This document shows, in pieces, positions 59,433-64,000 of a stretch of DNA of 64,000 nt. Under the pieces are notes generated by a model. It was not told where the DNA came from. It ran no database searches and was given only the letters and a program-made list of their open reading frames with translations. The stretch spans positions 66,944,018 through 67,008,017 of the forward strand of contig CM050453.2 in assembly GCA_027563935.2 (NCBI GenBank), in the 5' to 3' direction. Made by a program: the position numbers and the translations under genes. This stretch comes from Costus lasius. Its lineage: Eukaryota > Streptophyta > Magnoliopsida > Zingiberales > Costaceae. Position 1 is the stretch's first letter. Each line of letters opens with the position of its first letter.

Positions 59433-62400
59433 CTAATGGTTGAGAAATCTCAAACCCATATTATTACAGTGCTTCTCATGCTTCTGCTGCGCCAGAGGCT
59501 TGGTAAGCGGGTCTGCCAGATTGTCATCTGTATGAACCTTGCAGATTTTGATCTCGCCACGATCAATGATCTCCCGGATCAAATGAAACCGTCTCTGTAT
59601 GTGCTTGGACTTCTGGTGCGACCGTGGTTCCTTTGCTTGTGCGATTGCTCCAGTGTTATCACAGAAGATAACCAAAGGATCTGCACTCGAAGGAACGACA
59701 CCAAGTTCTTGAACGAACTTACGAATCCACACTGCCTCCTTAGATGCTTCCGAGGCTGCAACATACTCGGCTTCTGTTGTGGAATCAGCAACTATAGACT
59801 GTTTGAAACTCTTCCACACCACTACTCCTCCATTCAAGCTAAAAACATAGCCTGATTGCGATCGGAAATCATCCTGGTCAGACTGGAACGAAGCGTCAGT
59901 ATATCCTTCAATACTGAGTTCTTCCTGACCACCATATATCAAGAATATATCTTTGGTCCTCCGAAGATATTTTAAAATGTTCTTGACTGCAATCCAGTGC
60001 GCCTGACCTGGATTACTTTGGAACCGACTGGTCACGCTTAACCCGTAAGCGACGTCTGGGCGAGTACACAACATCACATACATAATGGACCCAATAGCCG
60101 AAGCATAAGGCGTATTGTCCATTTCATCTTTCTCAGTCTGTGTTTGTGGACACTGACTCTTTGAAAGATTCAGACCATGTCTGACTGGAAGATATCCTCT
60201 TTTAGAATTCTCTAAATGAAATCTCTCTAGGACTTTATCGATGTAAGTACTCTGGCACAGCCCGAGAAGCCTCTTAGATCTATCCCTGTAGATCTTCACA
60301 CCTAACACATAGGCTGCTTCTCCTAAATCTTTCATCTGGAAACATTTTCTCAACCATGCTTTCACCGCATGCATTTCGGGAATATCGTTTCCAATGATTA
60401 AGATATCATCGACGTAGAGGACTAGGAAAGTAATCACGCTCCCACTAAACCTCTTATATACACACGGGTCATCCTCGTTCTTGATGAAACCAAATTCACT
60501 GACTGATTCATCAAAATGAATATTCCAGCTTCTTGATGCTTGTTTAAGTCCATAAATGGACTTCTTTAACTTGCATATCTTATGACGATCTGATGGATTA
60601 GTGAAACCTTCCGGTTGTGTCATATACACATCCTCATCCAATTTTCCATTAAGGAAAGCGGTCTTCACATCCATTTGCCAGATCTCATAATCATAATATG
60701 CTGCTATCGCGAAAAGAATCCGAATAGACTTAAACATGGCTACAGGAGAGAAAGTTTCATCATAATCTATCCCGTAGATTTGCTTGAAACCTTTCGCAAC
60801 TAGCCTGCCTTTATAGGTAACCACGTTACCATCCATGTCAATCTTCTTCTTGAAGATCCACTTACAGCCTATAGGGATAACTCCCGGAGGCGGATCAACC
60901 AAATCCCAAACTTGGTTATCTGACATGGAGTCCATCTCGGCTCGCATAGCTTCAAGCCATCTAGCTGAGTCCGGTCCACTGACCGCATCCGCATAAGTGA
61001 GGGGTTCATCATGATCAATGATGTAGACTCCGTCATAGCGCTCAGGCTGTCGACGAATCCTTCCCGATCTTCGCGGTTCCCGTGATATCTGAGCCTCAGG
61101 TTGTTCAATAACCTGTTCTACTGGCTCAGGCTCATCCAACTGTGCTTGACTACTTTGTCCTTCCTCTGGATTCTCATCCAGCTTTATTTCTCTCCCACTG
61201 GCTTCTTGCAGAAGAAACTCCTTCTCAAGAAAAATGCCCGTCCGAGCAACAAATACCTTGTTCTCTTTGGGATCATAGAAATAATAACCCTTAGTTTCCT
61301 TAGGGTAACCGACAAAGATGCATTTGTCAGATCTGCTCTCTAGTTTCCCAGAGGTGAGCTTTTTGACATAAGCCTCGCAACCCCAGATCTTGATAAATGT
61401 CAAGCTAGGCTGTTTCCCATACCATAATTCATATGGGGTCTTTGAAACTGCCTTGGATGGCACTCGGTTTAGTATCTTTGCAGCTGTCTCCAGTGCAAAT
61501 CCCCAAAAGGAGTAAGGTAGAGTAGCCTGACTCATCATCGAACGAACCATATCAAGTAACGTTCTATTTCTCCTCTCGGACACACCATTCCATTGCGGTG
61601 TTCCTAGCGGAGTGAGCTATGAGATAATCCCACACTCCTTCAGATAGTCAGTAAACGCATGACTTAGGTATTCTCCACCTCGATCAGAACGAAGTGTCTT
61701 GATATTTCGGCCTAGCTGATTTTGTACTTCATTCTTGAACTCTTTGAACTTGTCAAAAGATTCACTTTTATGTCTCATTAAATAGACATACCCATACCTA
61801 CTGAAATCATCAGTAAAGGTAATGAAGTACTGATAGCCACCTCTGGCATGTTTACTAAATGGCCCACACACATCACTGTGTATAAGGTCAAGTAAACCTG
61901 AAGCCCTTTGACCTTTATTAGGAAAAGGTGACTTCGTCATTTTGCCCATTAAACAAGCTTTACATGTATCAATCTCCTCATAGGAGAATGATCCCAGCAG
62001 TCCATGATCATGCAACCGCTTAATGCGTTTCTTGTTAATATGGCCTAAACGACTATGCCATAGCAAGGTGCTGTCATCAGCATACTTGGCTTTCTTAATA
62101 TCAATCTGCTGTATAGAACATTCCATGTCCAACATGAATAACCCATTGCTAATTGATCCAGTGGCATAAACAATATTATCAAAAGATAAAACACACTTTG
62201 AAATATTGCATTCAAAGGAAAACCCTTTCCTGACAAGAGCAGGAATAGAGATAATATTTTAGTAATGCTAGGAACAAAGTAACAATTATCTAGTTCCAAT
62301 ACAAGCCCAGATGGTAGAGAAATGAAATAAGTGCCTACAGCAACAGCAGCAACCCGTGCCCCGTTTCCAACTCGTAGGTCCACCTCATGCTGTCCCACCT

Positions 62401-62450
62401 GTCTTCTTCACTTGAGTTCCTGTACATTTGAACAAATGTGAACTCCACAT
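59433..62450 (-). pseudogene. Copia A4 PR(partial)-INT-RT-RH, one frameshift and two stops
   Basis: 59433-61616 is open through the end of integrase, RT (YVDD 60405-60416) and complete RNase H. TAG 61617-61619 replaces CAG (Gln) in the integrase core, shortly before the catalytic Glu. Upstream integrase is open to about 62260, where one T is missing from the TATTTTTAG seen in A2, shifting the frame. TGA 62408-62410 replaces AGA (Arg). A5 cuts the protease active-site region at 62450 (between DTA and CGVH in other copies). Inactive. Confidence 0.92.
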
Positions 62451-64000
62451 TGAAAGGTTCCCCTGTAACTAGGGGGCGAAACCCAAATAGGTAGCGCATA
62501 AAATTTTGCAAGCGGAAGCATGGGTTTCAATATATCTTTCGCAAATATATGATCAACTTGTTCGAGTATGGATTCATACCATTGCCATTGGTTCGATTGG
62601 CGTCTAGGAAGAAGATGGCGACAGGGCTCTCCTCCAAAGCGCCGCACACAAGATGATCAACGGCTTGCTCCTTGGACGCTCCTTGTGCTAGCAAGGATCT
62701 CCAAGTGACCTTGTCGTGTAAGGGATGAGGTGCTTGGCCGAATTTCCTCCAAGTCGTGAGTCTCCTTCACCACGTGAGAAAAAACGTCCAGAGAGATAGG
62801 CGAGCGACGAGAATAGGGCTTCTCTCTTCGAACAAGAAGCGTGGTCTCTTTTGAGATCATGGTTTCTAAAATTAGAAACCACACCCCACGTTCTCTCATT
62901 CACGCCAAGTGAATGAATCGCAACATGCCCCCTTTGAACCATGTGCTCAATTAATGAGCAGTTCAAGTTGATTTGGTTTAAAAACCAAATAAACCAAGCA
63001 ATTAGTCCAGATTATAATAAACCCCTAAGGCTTAAGATCTGACCATTCATCTCCTGATACTCTTGATCTTACCGATCTAGCATCAACTCTCTCGATCTAA
63101 GCTTACCGATCATAAGCCCTAATCAATCAAACATGATCAGACCAGATCTCACTTACAATCAGAGATTAGATCCCTTTAAACTGAACTCAAACAATTCAGT
63201 CCACATGATCTGACTTAAGTAAGCCATATCATCAAATTGTGCGACCCTAAGGGTTTCCTTTAAATGTCGGTAACGATAACTTACGTTATCACGATCAGTG
63301 AGGGGTATCTAGCAACACATCACTGTCTCCCGATATAAAAGAAAGAGTCTTCCAAGACTACACCCAAACCACAGCACAAGTGTGAATCCACTTCACCAGG
63401 CATACATGTTTCCTTTGCCACTGGATGTTCTTATTGGACAAGCGTGTCAAGCCTGTAGCTCCAATATGATGAGCATGATTAGATAAGATGAACATAGTCA
63501 CCTGGGTATGGCCATACACTTTCTCAATCATCTCATCCAGGGGGGCCCCTTTAGAACATCACACTCCAAACAAGGAGACGGCAATCCTATATCTATCACT
63601 AGTGTTCTAACCTGACTCAAGCTCACCATCCAAGATAGTCTATAACCATTATGTTTCAAATGATATTGAACTATCTCAAAACAATGACAATCATCATTTA
63701 GAAACACAAGTGATCTCAAGTCAGAGGACATGTGCCACTTGTTGCAAACAAGGATTATTCACATTGTGACAAGCAATTGAATAACCTAGTAGGGTCTGTC
63801 CAGTACATCCAATGTACCCATGAGTCTACATCTTATTCCATGCTCGAAGCATCCTATAAGATTAGAACACATATTAGTCTCAATCATATCAAGGCTGTCT
63901 CATGTTCGCCAAGATATATCGACTAAGGACTTTACTGCATGTCAGCCCAGCTGAACAGCTTTGAGACATTATTCAGAAGCACACTTATTGCAGCAGACAA
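62451..64000 (-). repeat. LTR of copia A5, continuing past the window
   Basis: Minus-strand family A LTR whose U5-side end TGAAAGGTTCCCC starts at 62451. It follows the family to the right edge, about 130 bp short of its expected other end, so the PPT and pol of A5 should follow outside. The left flank is CACAT. Palindrome GTATGGCCATAC at 63506-63517. Confidence 0.9.

Larger units (their letters stand above)
57736..62450 (-). mobile_element. Copia retrotransposon A4, cut by A5
   Basis: Minus strand 3' LTR, PPT and RH-RT-INT-PR up to 62450, where A5 begins. Left flank AATAA is the likely target duplication; the right copy lies beyond the window. Confidence 0.92.

Noticed and set aside
59436..59855. 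139-codon plus-strand ORF repeated in A2, A3 and A4
   Set aside because: Antisense of the conserved RNase H coding sequence; no independent support.

Overview
The window is a plant nuclear repeat block. I see no host gene, tRNA, rRNA or CRISPR array, and no undescribed biochemical system. Almost every base can be assigned to LTR retrotransposons of two superfamilies: Ty1/copia (here family A, LTR about 1.7 kb, and family B, LTR about 1.95 kb) and Ty3/gypsy (family G, LTR 2.5-3.3 kb). The G polyprotein ends in a chromodomain-like segment, as in chromoviruses of the Tekay/Del type. Primer-binding sites complementary to the initiator-Met tRNA, 5-bp target duplications, and stops that look like deaminated CHG/CG cytosines all fit an angiosperm with a repeat-rich genome. 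The species cannot be named from this.

Layout. 1-6973: copia A1 (minus strand, 3' end off-window), coding frame open throughout but start codon lost. It sits in the 5' LTR of copia B1 (plus strand). B1 runs 6974-21964 and is split by gypsy G1 (8359-19765, minus). G1 is complete, has the duplication ACTAG, and its two 3.3-kb LTRs differ in my comparison only by a poly-T length. B1's integrase is interrupted by copia B3 (21965-25998, plus). B3's gag is interrupted by copia A2 (25999-31067, minus). A2's gag is interrupted by gypsy G2 (31068-38893, minus). G2's 5' LTR abuts an oppositely oriented gypsy LTR piece, G3 (38894-39538). This gives up to five layers.

39554-48270: copia A3 (minus), which has both LTRs but lacks the outer end of each. 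48271-51588: unassigned, hairpin-rich DNA split by solo LTR SL1 (family A, plus, duplication CACGA). 51589-57735: copia B2 (minus), with solo LTR SL2 (duplication TGTCA) in its reverse-transcriptase/RNase H region. Copia A4 (57736-62450, minus) cuts B2's integrase, and copia A5 (62451 to the window end) cuts A4's protease.

Working together: each autonomous copy encodes Gag (capsid, zinc knuckle), protease, integrase, reverse transcriptase and RNase H in one reading frame. Copia order is Gag-PR-INT-RT-RH; gypsy order is Gag-PR-RT-RH-INT-chromodomain. Only A1 and G1 have near-intact coding; the others carry stops, frameshifts or insertions. The most interesting signals are the very recent G1 with a single amber codon in gag, the variable but hairpin-forming U5 ends of family A, a 12-bp palindrome shared by all A and B LTRs, the doubly truncated A3, the inverted G2/G3 junction, and the palindromic unit around SL1.
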